The notes under the pieces are model-generated. The model made no database searches, was not told where the DNA came from, and worked only from the letters and a program-made list of their open reading frames with translations. The translations under genes and the position numbers were made by a program. Shown here piece after piece: positions 33,001-47,100 of a DNA stretch of 64,000 nt (position 1 is its first letter; the number at the start of each line of letters is the position of its first letter). Origin of the DNA: Tilletiaria anomala UBC 951 (Eukaryota > Basidiomycota > Exobasidiomycetes > Georgefischeriales > Tilletiariaceae); assembly GCF_000711695.1 (NCBI RefSeq), contig NW_013547020.1, forward strand, positions 1 to 64,000. The letters are read 5' to 3'.

Positions 33001-36000
33001 GCTTTGATCTCAATGCAGCCATCACCGATCTGCTGCACGAACATGACCGCATACACTCAGTCCGACGCACTACGGGACACGTGGACGATGAGGAGGACAG
33101 CTCGGATGCCGGCTCAACGATGCGCTTACCCATTGCAAATATGTGGACGCAAGCCGCATTCGCTGCGTCGAAAAACGAAGCGGTGAAGGTTGCGTCGGAC
33201 ACGCGCAAGCGCGAATCCACGTCGACTGTCACTAGCGTACACTCCAGTCGTAGGGCAAGCGCCAAGGCGAAGGCTGCAGCGCCTCCGACACCGTCCAATC
33301 GCAAGGCGTCGCTCGAATCGAAACGCAGCTCGGCGGCTTCACTCCATGCCGCTGGCTCTAGCTCCTCTCAGCGTGCGTCGCGAGGGCCGGCGGCCACATC
33401 AGAAGCAGGCGAACGGACCAGCATGCCACCAACCACACCGGGCTATCGGCGAAGAACTTCTACTTCCAGCATCGCTCAGTCCCTTCTTAGGGGCTCGATG
33501 CCTCCCGAGGCCGCAGACGAGTACCAGACTCTACTCTCGGGCACGGGCAGGAAGTCCCGCGGCTCTGGCGAGATCACGGAAGGTTCTGCGTCAGATGCGC
33601 TTCGCAAATTGGATGGCATCCGTCCGACGACGCCACGGTCGATCAAGGACGGGAGCTCTCGCAGTCCTCGCAACAGCCGGCAGTACGGCTCTGGGGCTAG
33701 TGCCGGGCGACGGACACCGAGCAGCGCGAGTCGAACGGCATCCCCCGCGAGCAAGTCTCGCGATAATAGCTCCCGGCCGGAAAGCGTGCGCCTTGCGTTG
33801 AGAGCGCCACGCACTGCGGACCCGCTCAAGCAAAACAGTCCGCAGTCGCGCAAAGTCCCGATTCCTGGCGAGTTGGCTCGCGCGACCAACGCTGCTCGTT
33901 CTACTTCGGCCGTCCGAACAATTTCTTCTATCATCCCGAAGCGCGCCTCGACAAGCAGCCTGGCCGCTCGAGATGACAGCGCTCATGCGTCTGCTTTGGA
34001 CGTGAAGAGCACGCGTAACGCAGCTGGCGATGACCTGCTGGTACTCCGGACCAATGGCCACGCCAGTGGACCAGCTTTCGAAAGCGGTATGGGCGTTAAG
34101 AAGAACGTCCCGCCCGTCCCGCCTTTGCCGCGGGTGATCGACTCTGCAAAGGGCTCGCCGCTCCTGTCTCCGACGTTCAAAAGTTTCTTGAATAGCCCCG
34201 CGTCATCTGCTTCGCAAGTATTTGCCAGTCGAAGCTCTTCAAATGAGGAGATGGAGCACATGGCCAACGACGTCGAGCCACGCGCAGCCGCTGCTGCATT
34301 GACTCCAGCGAAAGGTGCAATCCATGCGCCGTCCAGCAAAAATTTATCGTCTCGAAGAGGGTCATTCTCGCTCACTCAGAAGATGAGCTTCTCTTCCATC
34401 TCGAACGCATTCGCTCGAAGTCCATCCTCGCGGGACAAGTCGCAGCCGATTACGTCGACGATGAAAGCTTCACTTGAAGAGAAGGTTGCTGGCGCGGCGA
34501 GAAGACTCGGCGAGCTTCCCGTTGAGTCGATCCCCCTCGACCTCGATTCGCTTGACGGCCCTTCTCTGACAGCGCCATTGTCCATGTCCCAGGAGTTTGG
34601 GAATGGCGTCCAACTATTACCGACGTCGCCGCGGAACAGACGGACGCCGTCCATGTTCCTGAGTCGCTCTTCGTCAAAGCTTCCAGATACCTCAGTGGCC
34701 GCGATCTCCTCGCAGGAGAAGTTTGACAGCGAAATGTCCAGCATCATTTCCGGTGGCGTGTCGCAGACAAAGTCGATCCTTGGTATTGGGGGTCTGCTGC
34801 GCACTGCGTCGCGGCGTGCCTCTCATGTTGGAGATGCATCAGATACGTCAGGAGAGGGCAAAGGCTTTCTGGGAAGAGTTGGCTTGGGAAAGAGCACTGC
34901 TGCTCCTCAGACTCCTGGTTCTCGAAAGCGTACAACGGTGAGCTTGATTTTCAAACTCGCTTTGATGTCTTCATGCTTACATGCAGGTTGCTTTGCAGAC
35001 ACTGCCGTCTTCCTCTGGCCCTCCGAAGATACAACCAACGGCGCTCCCTCCCATGCAAGTTACGCCTTTGCGTGTTTCCATCTCGACAAGCAGCCCGCGA
35101 AAGCAAGATGTTCAAGATGTCACCTCTCCTGGACGACGGCGTCTTATGAACTCCAATTCGACTCAAAATCTGAGCGCAGCGGCGAGCAAGGATGCCGGAT
35201 CAGCGGAGCGCCTTTCGCCATCGCGCAAAGTCAGCGCAGCGGACCTCTCGGGTTCTCGTATCCCACGTGCAACTGGCTCCATTCGCATAAATGGTGACTC
35301 GCTGACGCGCTCATCTTCAACTGCGAGCCGGTCCGGCAGCATGGCCAGTTCTGGCACGTTACCTCCATCTGCAGCGGGTGTGCCGGAATTGGGAGAGACT
35401 GTAAGCCGGCGAACATCATTGACTGCACGGAAGGATGGATCGTCTGCGATCGTGTCTATCTTGAATGCCTATGCGCAAGCTAAGACGCCACAGGAGATGG
35501 ACACTGTCTTGCGCAGAGCTCGCATCACGTCGCATTCAAGTGCGCTCACAGCCAGCGAGCGGGAGATCTTGCAGAGTCTCTCGGCACGTGGCGAGCGTCG
35601 CAGCGATGCGACGGCAGCCATCAACGGCACGAGTGAGGGTTCAATGCGCACCAAGGCGGACTCGCTACTGACCTCTTCACGGCACAGCGTCGCTGGAAGC
35701 TTGTCAGCTTCCAACTTATCTGCGCGCAGCGTGGCAGGAGCGAGTGCCGTGCCGGCTTCGACGCGGACTGCGCGTGTGTGCGTGACATCAACCTCTGCTT
35801 CGGCTAAGGTTGCTAGGGACCTCGCGAGCGGATCTTCGCTACGCAGCAGCCAAGCGAACTTGGATGGCAGACATGCGTCGGAGCCCATTACGGTTCTCTT
35901 TGATGAAGACGCGCGCGCTGGCGATGATGAAATGGAGGCCTACATCCGACGTCACCAGGCCAAGAAGCTTGCCTCCGGAGCGAAACAGGAAGACCTTGAT

Positions 36001-37545
36001 ATCATGCTCAAGTTCCCAGAGCCCGAGCCGCCAAGCCGAGAGCTGTCGCCACGTCAAGCGGAAGTGATCTACGGAAACCGTCTCTGTGAATACGAACTCA
36101 AGGAGATTCATGATTACAAGCAAGTCTACTACGTCGGCACCCTAAACAAGCACATGGCAACGCTCAACAAGGCAGCGAACAATTACGGATATGATGACGA
36201 GCGCGGTGACTATCTTGTCACCAATCACGATCATCTAGCGTACCGCTATGAGGTGATCGACCTTCTCGGGAGGGGTTCTTTTGGCCAAGTGCTGCAGTGC
36301 AAGGATCACAAGACAGGCAAGTTCTGCGCCATCAAGCTGATTCGGAACAAGAAGCGGTTCCACCACCAGGCTCTCGTTGAAGTTAAGATCCTTGAAAATC
36401 TGGCAAACTGGGTAAGTGTTTTGGCCTACCCTGGCAAAGCTATCGGTACTGACAGGAGTGCTTGTTCAGGATCCGGATGAGCAATACAATGTCATCAAGA
36501 TGACGGAGTCATTCTACTTCCGCAACCACCTGTGCATCGCGATGGAGCTCCTCAGCATCAACTTGTACGAGCTTATCAAAGCGAACAGCTTTGCAGGCTT
36601 CTCGACGCGCCTCATTCGGCGATTCACAATCCAAGTTATCGCCTCCCTTATCCTCATGCGAAAGCATCGGATCGTGCACTGCGACCTGAAGCCAGAGAAC
36701 ATTCTGCTCATGCATCCCCGCAAGAGTGCCATCAAGGTAATCGACTTTGGTTCGAGCTGCTTCGAGAATGAGAAGGTGTACACATACATCCAAAGTCGAT
36801 TCTATCGTTCGCCAGAGGTCATTCTCGGCATGAACTACCACACTGGTAAGCAGTCGAATCCATGTTACGAGCTAATACTTCTAGCTGACATATCCCCAAA
36901 CTATTCACAGCGATCGACATTTGGAGTCTGGGGTGCATCATAGCGGAGCTATATACCGGATACCCCATTTTCCCTGGCGAGAACGAGCAGGAGCAGCTGG
37001 CATGCATCATGGAGGTGTTTGGCGTACCAGAGAGGTATTTGATCGAGAGAAGCTCCCGCAAAAAGCTCTTCTTTGACTCGACAGGCGCCCCTCGGCCCGT
37101 GGTGAACTCGAAAGGAAAGCGACGTCGCCCCGCGACGAAAACTCTTCAGCAGGTTCTCCGATGCAGTGACGAGCTTTTTGTTGACTTCATTGCCAAATGC
37201 CTCCACTGGGATCCTGAGCGCCGTCTCAAACCTGAGCAGGCCATGAAACATCCCTGGATCATTCAAGCGCGTCGGGGTGTACACCAAAATGGCTGCGTGG
37301 GCCTGAACGCGTCGCCCATGCTTGGTCCATCCAGCGCGGTGCTACCGCGCAAGACTAGCCTAATTGCATCATCCAGCTCCCCCGCTCGGTCGTCACGCAC
37401 GTCCTTTACGGGCTCAGTTGGCCCCAGCGCAGCCGCAACAATGGTCACCCCTCGCGCGAGTCACGCATTCAATGTCGGCAGCAGCAGCGGCAGCACCGTT
37501 CCTCAAGGCTCGCTGAGGACACCTCGGCAAGCTGTCCACTCGTGA
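30013..37545 (+). CDS. DYRK-family protein kinase, Pom1-like, with very long N-terminus
   Basis: Model: exons 30013-31291, 31414-34937, 34987-36411, 36470-36845 and 36911-37545, 2,412 residues. Each join is GT-AG and in frame. The frame is open before 30013 but lacks an ATG. The kinase domain occupies about residues 2020-2316: GRGSFGQV, the VAIK-like AIKLI Lys, HCDLKPENIL, DFGSSCF and an activation loop with YTYIQSRFYRSPE carrying the self-phosphorylated Tyr of DYRKs. Just before it is the DH-box-like NYGYDDERGDY typical of DYRK2/Pom1. The first 1,950 residues are Ser/Ala-rich and disordered, where Pom1 family members bind membrane or cortex factors. Pom1 forms polar gradients that time mitosis and place septa. 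The link between the first two exons rests only on splice signals. Confidence 0.88.
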
Positions 37546-38024
37546 CTTGTTCACATGTTGGTTTCTTCCGTCCCTATTTGCACCCAACTCCTCCTGACCA
37601 TTTTCATGTGAGATACCAAGCAAGATCACAATAGCAATCATTCGAAACTTAATGGGAGTGACTCTCCTATCTGTTGGGATGACAGTTCATGTGCATCTAG
37701 ATACCAGTCTCGGGCCCAGTATTTGGATCCCCCTCATGGTCTGGTTCGCAGGCACGGGGCCCTTCAGTACGCGTGCTTCCAAGCAACAGCTAGATAGCAA
37801 TGTAAAAAGTGATGGCCCCGTCCCTGGCATTCATACACTGCTCAAATAAAAGAAACTGTTGTGCGCATAAATGCTTTGACATGCTTTGCATACGAGTGTA
37901 GCAGGACAGCGATCCATGGATGAAAGCGGATGCATAGAGAGGCGAGAGATGCGTAGAATGTGCCACCTCCGAACTCCATCAATGTATCCCGCCATCTGAA
38001 GGGGGTGAGAAGGCAACCCGCTTC
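37546..38024. other. convergent 3' gap
   Basis: This gap lies between the stops of the kinase and ubiquitin-S27a genes. It should hold both 3' ends; no gene or repeat is seen. Confidence 0.5.
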
Positions 38025-39158
<1,134 letters not shown>

Positions 39159-41691
39159 ATGAGAATCGGAGCTATCTCAGCCAGCGCTCTTCGCAGAGCT
39201 GCTTTACAAGCCGACTCATCATCGCTTGTCTACTCGCATAGACATATATCGCGGAAAAAAGAAACATCTCCCTCCAATTTGCTTCGCATCTCGCCCGCAG
39301 TGCAGGATGCTCTCGCCACAAACAAGCCAGTGGTGGCACTCGAGTCGACCATCATCTCACACGGCCTGCCTTACCCCCAGAATATAGAGACAGCCCTTGC
39401 AGTCGAGGCAGCTATCATGGAAGAAGGCGGCATACCCGCGACAACAGCATTAATTGATGGATATGCACATGTCGGTCTAGATCGCGAACAGCTACAAAGG
39501 CTCGCCAACCCAGCAGATGGTGACAAACCAGTCAAGACCAGTAGGCGTGACATGGCGCAGGTGCTGGCGCTGGGACAGGGCGGTGTAGGCGGCACGACTG
39601 TGAGCGGCACAATGGTGCTGGCGAATATGGCAGGTATAGACATTTTTGCCACGGGCGGCATCGGAGGCGTACACCGGGGTGCTCAGGACTGTAAGGCTTG
39701 CGTGTCTGTTCAAGCTTCTGATGGTGTTGAACTCTACTCTCACACTCGTCTCAACCGTTCTGTCGTGTAGCTATGGACGTATCTGCCGACTTGACGGAGC
39801 TTTCTCGCACACCGGTGGCCGTGTTTTGTTCAGGTGCGAAATCTATCTTGGACATTCCACGGACCCTCGAATACCTTGAAACGCAAGGAGTAAGCGTCAG
39901 TGCTTTCCGCCAATCCTCGACTCCAGCCGCAAGGGAAAAAGAATCCGAAGCAATGGTAGACTTTCCAGCATTCTACAGTGCCCATTCGGGCTGTTCCGTC
40001 CCCCTCGTCCGCTCTGCATCACACGCAGCAAGCATCATCCACGCATCCAAGTCGCTCCTTGGTCTTTCGAGTGGGCTTGTTTTTGGCGTGCCTATCCCAA
40101 CCGAATATGACCCTGCAGGTCAAGCGATTCAGAGCGCCGTGGAGCAAGCAGTCAAGGAATCTATCGAGCTAGGCATCGACAAGAGAGGCAAGCAAGTCAC
40201 CCCTTGGCTCCTCAAGCGCGTCAAGGAACTGAGCACCGAGAGCGTCAAGAGTAACATTGCACTGGTCGTCAACAATTCTCGTGTCGCAGCAAGGACAGCC
40301 GTTGAGCTATGCCGGCTTCGGGAGGATCCTACCTCGAGTAGCAAGATTTACCTTTCTGCACAGCCTTCTCAGGTGAGCGCAAACCTGCTGTGCATCGATG
40401 GCTTTGCAATGCTGAGCGCGCGACTCCGCTTCCCCAACATCTCGCTCCGTAGGAAGGGTTGGAGCCACCAGCGATCGTCCTCTTTGGCGGGGTTGTGCTT
40501 GACGTGAGCGCAAAGCCAGCTCCTGGTGTGACAGCAAAAATCGCAGCGAAGACAACAGCAGCCGGAAGTGTGAGGCTCTCGCTCGGTGGAGTCGGTCGCA
40601 ACATGGCGCAAGCTGCACAGGGCGTAATACAAAATATGCCACACACTGGCGGGGAAGTGCAACTGGTGGCGCCGCTTGCGGACGACTCGACGGGGCATTA
40701 CGTGCGCACCGTTTGGGAAGGGGACACCAACGCGCTGCGTCTGGACGGTTTGTTTTCCTTGCGTCAGGGGCGCTGCCAAACTCCAACAGCCAGTCTACTC
40801 TTGAGGCAGGACGGTGACCTGCAGCAGGGCATCGTCGATACGTCTCTCTTGGAAGGAGCCTTCACCTCTCAGATCGTCGAGCGCTTCATGGCATCGAACC
40901 CATCGACCATCGGCTTTGACTCAAACATGTGCATTGATGCGATGGCGCACGTCCTCACTGCAAGCGCTCAAGCGGATGCATTTGTCCTATGCGAACCGAC
41001 ATCCGTGGCGAAGAGCTCGCGCGTGGTCCATGCGCTCCATCATGCTGGCTTTCTCGGCAAGCGACACGTCCTTGGAGGTGTGACACCAAACGTTCTCGAG
41101 CTGATGGAGATGCATGACGCTGCACAAGAGCTTCTGCTCGCACAACAACAACAGCTGCAGTTGCTACGACTCGGCGCAGTCGAAAAGCAAATTGCCGCTG
41201 GTCTCGTCGCGTCTAGCCTCCTGCCGGACACGAGAAGCGCAGAAGCAGCGCTGTCTGTTGCACGCCTCCTCGGGCCTCTCTTCCTGACGCTCGGTCCGCG
41301 CGGTGTACTTGCGGTCGTGCCTCGCTCCACGCCACTTGAAGGAGCTGTGGAGATCACGCACGTGCCTCCACCTACAATACTAGCTCCGTCATCTATCGTG
41401 AACACAACCGGTGCAGGTGACACTTTTGCAGGTGCGCTCCTCGCGCTGGTGCACCTACAATTCAGCGGCAGAGGCGTTGGCAATGAGAGCAGACGGCCGC
41501 GACAGCACCTTCTCAAAAATTGGCTCTCCTCACACGGCTCAGCAGGGCCTTCGGCTGTGCACGACTTGCTCTGCGCCGCACAATTTGCTGCCCTCGCGAC
41601 TTTGCAGAGCCACGGTGCAGTGGGCAATATGTGCGCGTTGCGCGGAGAAAAATCATTCTGGCGTGCTGTGGGGTCACAAGGGAAAGCGTAG
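39159..41691 (+). CDS. bifunctional pseudouridine-5'-phosphate glycosidase / PfkB-type kinase
   Basis: Model: exons 39159-39690, 39771-40372 and 40453-41691, 790 residues. The first half is an IndA/PsuG-type pseudouridine-5'-phosphate glycosidase with VALESTIISHGLPYPQN, GGVGGTTVSGTM and TGGIGGVHRGAQ; the first join gives RGAQDSMDVSADLTEL. The second half is a PfkB sugar kinase with LGGVGRNMAQAAQG and the catalytic NTTGAGDTFAG, whose Asp is the base. Together they phosphorylate pseudouridine and split it to uracil and ribose 5-phosphate, so RNA-derived pseudouridine can be recycled. Bacteria use separate PsuK and PsuG. The order here, glycosidase then kinase, matches known eukaryotic fusions. 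The N-terminal 40 residues are basic and may target mitochondria. It is convergent with the next gene. Confidence 0.93.
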
Positions 41692-41771
41692 ACCCGGGGT
41701 TTCCCGTGAGGTCACACATTTAGCATCTGTAACATAATGGCAAAGTATAAGGATGTTCTCCATTTGACCAT

Positions 41772-43213
41772 CTAAAGCTTGCTTTTGTTACTTCCGCCAT
41801 TGGCGGCCTTTGGCGGGAATTTGGGATCCGGCTTCACGCGCAGGATCGCCTTTCCCCATGTCTTGCGATTCTGCAAATCGGTCAGTCCACGCGGCAAGCT
41901 TTCCAGTCCCTCGTAGACAGGATCCATGACGACGGGAGTAGCCTTGCCGCTCCCGAGTAGCTCCAGCAAGGCTTGCCATACCGCAGGGATGCGATCCGCC
42001 TCGTTGGTCATGTAGGCGCCCCAATGGACGCCGACGATAGAGATGTTCTTGAGCAGAACGAGGTTCATCGGGGCTTTCTCGATTGTCCCGGCTGCAAAGC
42101 CGACGACGATGATCCGCCCGTTCCAAGCGACGACTTTCATGCTGGGTACAACGAGGCCGACTGGGTCGTAAATGACGTCACAGCCGTGTCCACCCGTGAT
42201 TTCTGGATGATCAGCACGAAGATGCCCAAAGAAGGTACCACAGTCAGCATGATCCCTTTCGAAAAATGCTGAGCAGACCGTCATGACCACGACCCAATAG
42301 CATCGCAAACGCACTTTTCACCTGCGCCTGCCAGTCTTTGTCGCGATAGTTGACCACATAGTCTGCCTTGCCGTGCTCCTTGCAGATCCTCAGCTTCTCC
42401 TCGCTACCGGCCGTTGCGATGGTCTTGGCGCCGAGCAACTTGCCAAGCTGTATGACGAGAGCATTCAGCATCATCGAGACGATTTTCTCGCTGTACGTGA
42501 TCCTTGGCCTCCAGCAAGACTCACAAGCAGCGCACTAATCCCCACACCGCCAGCACCAGCATGAACAAGAAGCCACTCTCCAGGCTGTACACTCGCACGT
42601 AGCTTGAGGGCTGCATATGATGTAGGCCACGTAATGTAGAGCCCTGCGGCTTGCTCGAAGGAAAGGCCGTCAGGAATCTCCAACAATGTCCAGTGGGGGG
42701 CTGCTACCTGCAAAATACAGAATACAGATATGGGAACAAAAGATGGTCAGGATATATACGAAGAGAAGAGCTTGACCAATCGGTCAATCGTTGAAGCTGA
42801 CCTTTTCGGCATACGCTCCCTGCGCCGAGCCAAAGACGCGCGTCTTGCCGGGAATGAAGTTGCATCCTTCGGGAATTGGGGAGTCTTTTGCGATGACGCC
42901 TGCGATTTCTGCGCCGAGAACGTATGGGTGCTCAGGTTGGTTCTGGTACTTTCCTGCTGCCATGAGAATATCGACTGAGAACATTCGAGGTGACCGAAGA
43001 GGAGGTACGCGGCCATTAGCGCGCTCCCAGTCCAGATACCCAGCCGAAGAAATGTGGGCAATCACACTCACAGAAGTTCAACCCGGCAGAATGGATGTCG
43101 ACAATGACATTGTCCTCATCTGGGGACACTGTCGGATCTGGTACGTCCGACTTGAGGCATTTACTAATGTCGCTGAGCTGCGTGTGCTCTTGGATCAAGT
43201 AGCCTTTCATCAT
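41772..43213 (-). CDS. zinc-free MDR oxidoreductase, quinone reductase-like, peroxisomal
   Basis: Model on the minus strand: exons 43213-43072, 42974-42802, 42707-42525, 42447-42315 and 42202-41772, 353 residues. Joins give AGLNFFDILMAAGKYQ, AYAEKVAAPHW and ALLLGKLLGAKT, all in frame. Features are the cofactor motif HAGAGGVGIS and the substrate-domain stretch HPYVLGAEIAGVI. The catalytic zinc Cys and His of alcohol dehydrogenases are absent, which places it with NADPH:quinone reductases and related enoyl or alkenal reductases. It ends GGSNKSKL, a type 1 peroxisomal signal. The start MMKGYLIQEH fits family N-termini, though the frame stays open to another ATG at 43384. The stop is 80 bp from that of the pseudouridine enzyme gene. 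Confidence 0.88.
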
Positions 43214-44183
43214 GTCAATCGGGCTGCAGTTCGGTTTTGTAGGCAGCGGCAGCACCGGTGGCGGTCTGTAGGTAGACGGTGGAAGGGGGAAGTCGGCCCA
43301 AGCCTGGGAGGTAGTACATGCACACGTCGGACCCCGTTGTTCATCATCAGTGAACTGAACCCAAGCAAGCTGAGACTGGTGCATTCCATTTCATTCCATT
43401 CTCCCCGCACCCTGTCCTCATCCGGGAGTTGCGCAGCCGGACTGCCGGGGGAGGATGTGTGGGGGGCGGCGTACAACGAACTGTGTGGGGAACGGAATGT
43501 AGAAACCCTACATCCGTCGATGGAGCAGAAATTCGCATATTTTTGCTAAGTGACGGACACATTTGCAGTTACACGGTGAAAGAAGGGCAGTGTTACCCGG
43601 AACGCGTCTAAAACCCCCGCGCAGAAGCAGAAGCTTTCAAGACAAAGAGGTTCTACAGTCTCCATTCTCTATCTCCCATGTGTTGCCACTTTGTTGCCTC
43701 TGGTCCGCTATCCGTTGGCGTTCCGGTGTTGAGAAGGAAGCACCTCACTTGGCTTTGGAACAGGACAGAAAGGCAATGCGTTGCGTTGCTTAGCAATACA
43801 TGTGCATGCTCTGCTCTGCTTGGTTTGTAGTGTGATGGGATGATGATGCAGCATGGGCCAGGGAGAACATGTTGGCTGGTGATACATGATTTGCATGGTG
43901 TTCTGTCTTGTTGCTGATGAGGCTGTTTGGTCGAGTGTACGATGAACAAAAAGGCGAGGAGCCGACAAAAAGAGGACACAACGCGGATTGTCGAGCGTGT
44001 GGGCGTGAGTGTAAAGGAGGTAGGTATGTGTGCGATCGTAAAAGAAGGCGCTCGCGGCGGCGTCGAGTTGAAAGAAAGCAGGAAAACCAGAGGAACCGCG
44101 AGAGACGTGCGAACGTGAACAAAAGGTGAAGATGAGGGTGAAGGTGAGGTTCAGGTTGATAAAGAAGAGACGGCACCGCTCGC
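43214..44183. other. intergenic region, oxidoreductase promoter and MUB1-like 3' end
   Basis: No separate gene is supported. The first 170 bp are still open in the oxidoreductase frame. An ATTCC-type repeat lies near 43382-43405, and Arg/Lys-coding purine-rich sequence near 44030-44110 is probably 3' untranslated. Confidence 0.4.
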
Positions 44184-47100
44184 TTAGCCATCCATGACGA
44201 CATCCAGGTCGTCGCCCTGCTGACGTTGCTGCTGCTCGAGTGAACCACAGTCGCCGGCGCGCGCACGAGCGCTGCTGACGCTCGCAGTAGCATCCATGAG
44301 CGTTTCAAGCCCAGGCGGGACGCTGAGGAACTCGAGGTCGGACGAAGCGGAGCGCGCATGCAACAGACCGTCAAAGCGCGGGGCGGCAGCAGATGCCGAG
44401 CGAATGCCCTCATATCTGCTGGCGTCGGCGTGGTGATGGTCTCTGACGCTGGCACCACCGACACCGGCACCATCCTCGTCTATCGTCATACCGCCCGCCC
44501 GCGCAGAGACGCCGAGTGCGCTGAGTGGGCGCTCGATCGAGCTGCTGTCTGCCAGCCCTGCGCCCGCGGCCATCGCCATCACCATCATGTTGCGACGCGG
44601 AAGGAAAGCAGGTGAGGACGTGGAGGATGTAGCGGAAGGTGGGAGGAGGATGCCGGAACCACTGCTGACCGAGCGTGCGGGCGTGGCGTTGCAGAGCGAT
44701 CCGAGGCCGGAAGGACGGGCGTGCGCTTCGCGAAGAGGACGACGCGCGCTGATGCCTACGCCCATCATGCCGCCGCTTGCGCCATTTCCGCTGCCGCTGC
44801 CGAGGACGCTGCTGCCGCCGCCGCTGCTGAGAACGCCGTCGGGGCCATTGGCGCCATAGTTGAAGTTACCGCTGGCAAAGCGATGCAGCTGCCTCGCTGC
44901 AGGTGCACGCAGCGCAGAAAGCCTGCGCAAGCCGTCATCGTGGCTGCGGTACGCAGCAGCTGCTGAGTCTTCGCTGGGACCTGCGCTCGAGACGCCTGCG
45001 GACGATGCGGGGCTGGAGGGCGACAAGGCGCCGGACGCGAGCCCGGTGCTGGGATGGCGAAGCTCATGCACGAATGTCTCACCCTGCGACAAGCCACCGG
45101 AGGGCCAGAGTGTGCGCATCTGGTCGAAATCGCCGCGGCCAAAGGTGGCCTCGTTGTCGACGGTGGCGCCGGGCGTGGCGCGTCCGCCGAGTAGCTCTTC
45201 GGGTGGTCCATCGAATTGCGCAATCACGGGCGGCGGGAGCGGCCGGCCAGCAAGGTCGGTGCGCTGCGGTGGCATGGGCGGCACGCGAGGCGCATGCGCA
45301 TGTGGGTGCACATCATCGTCGTCGTCACCGCCGCCGCCACTGCCACTGCCGCTGCCGCCAGCGCCGCCGTTGCTTGCAGCGGAAAATACGTCGATGGAGC
45401 CTGCAGGCGACAAGGCGGAGTGATCGATCATGTCTGCGAGATTGGCGGTCGACGAGATGGAGTGGTGATGATCGAGTAGGAGCAAATCGTCCTCGCTCGC
45501 TTCGGATCCATCGGCCGTGGGTGTGGCACTGACGCTACCGCTGCCGCCATGGGCATGCATGCTGCTGCTGCGCATAGCACTGACGTGCGGCTGGTCGGCG
45601 GAATGGCGCGAGGCGCTGCTTGAGGGCAACGAGACGTCGAGGGTGGAGGATGCGAGCTGGCGCTGGCGCTCACGTTCACGTCTGCGCTCTGCACGCATCG
45701 CTGAGTCTTCGCCGCCGTGCCGCCGCGAGCGATGGCCGTGCTCGTGGCTGTGCCCGTTCCCGTTCCCGTGCGCGCTGCGGCGATGCTGAAGGTGATGCTG
45801 CGCGACGCCATCGTGTGTGGCAGCCGTCGGCGTCTCGGCCTCGGTGCCGCCGCCGGCGGACACGCCTTCTCGGTCCCTGTCCCGGTCGGCCTTCTCCTTG
45901 ACGTCGTCGTCGGAGCGCGCGGAGCACCAGAAGCGGTGTCCACTCTGCCATCCTCGCGACTGGCACTGCTTGCTGCAATACTTTGCCTTGCGGCAGCGCC
46001 GGCACTTTGCAAATTCGCGCGGGAAGCTCTCCCACTTTCCACACTGCATATTGGCGCACTGGCGGATGCCGCCGCGGCACTCGTCCTTGCGGCACGCATT
46101 GCGCATGATGACACCGGCCCAGTACTGAATCTCGGGCGCGAGCTTGGGGTGCGACGACGCCGACGCGTGCGACGAGCCGCTGCGCGAGGAGCGCAGCGTG
46201 AACTTTTCCGCGATGGAGAAGACATTCCGTCGGCATGCGGCTTCTGGAGTCCAGCTGACATTCGACTCGGTCATCGACGGGTGGGCACGCAGGTGCGCAA
46301 ACGAGTCCAGCGAGCCGGGCAGCGCTGCGCCGAGCACCTCCTCGTTGTGGAACATGTGGCGTACATGCGGGTATTTGGAAAGGTACGCGAGCAGCTGCAA
46401 GCTCAGCAGGACCTCCTCCTCGCGGTAAATCATCTCGCCGCTGGTAAGGATGTTGTTGCCGTTGCCGTTGCTGGTGCTGTTGTTGTGGCTGTTCGCGTGA
46501 AATGCGTGCGAGCCGTCATCGGCGGTGCCTGCGGCGCGGCTAGCAGCTCTGCGCTCGCTGCGTGCGGCTTGGCGCACAGTGTGGGTCGTCGACTCGCCAT
46601 CTGCGACACCATGCTGCTCATGCTGCTGCTGGTCGCCATCTGCCACGAGGCTGATGCCGCGTGAGCTAGATGGCGTTACAGTCTCCTGGCGCACAAGCGC
46701 GTTCGCCACGAGCGGCGGAGGCATCTCGTGCGCAGCGAGGGCCGCGAGTGTAATGCGCGCGGGCCTCGGCGTCCGGCGCTCGTCTGGGTCTTCGCTGTTA
46801 CCGTTACCGTTGCCGCTGTCATTGTCGCTTCCATTTCCGTTACCATTGCCGTTACCATTGCCGACAGCGACGAGGCCGCCTTGCCCGGAGTGCTGTGCCC
46901 CGTAGCTGCTGTTCAAGCCATGCGCTGTCGGTGGCAGTGGCGGCGGTACTACATCGACCATCAAGCTGCTGCGGCTGCTGCTGCTGCTGCTGCGGTGCGC
47001 AGCGTCACCATCGCTGTCGTCTGTGCTGACGCCGATCCCGTCCATGTCGACGTCATCCACATCCGCATCTACATCTACATCGGCACTTTCGCTGCCGCTG

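Noticed and set aside
31712-33304. 530-residue minus-strand frame inside the kinase gene
   Set aside because: Antisense shadow of the Ser-rich kinase exon; high GC and Ser codons keep the opposite strand open.
43214-43384. Longer N-terminus for the quinone reductase-like protein starting at ATG 43384
   Set aside because: Family members begin at MKGYL; the extra part is Pro-rich and does not resemble a targeting signal.
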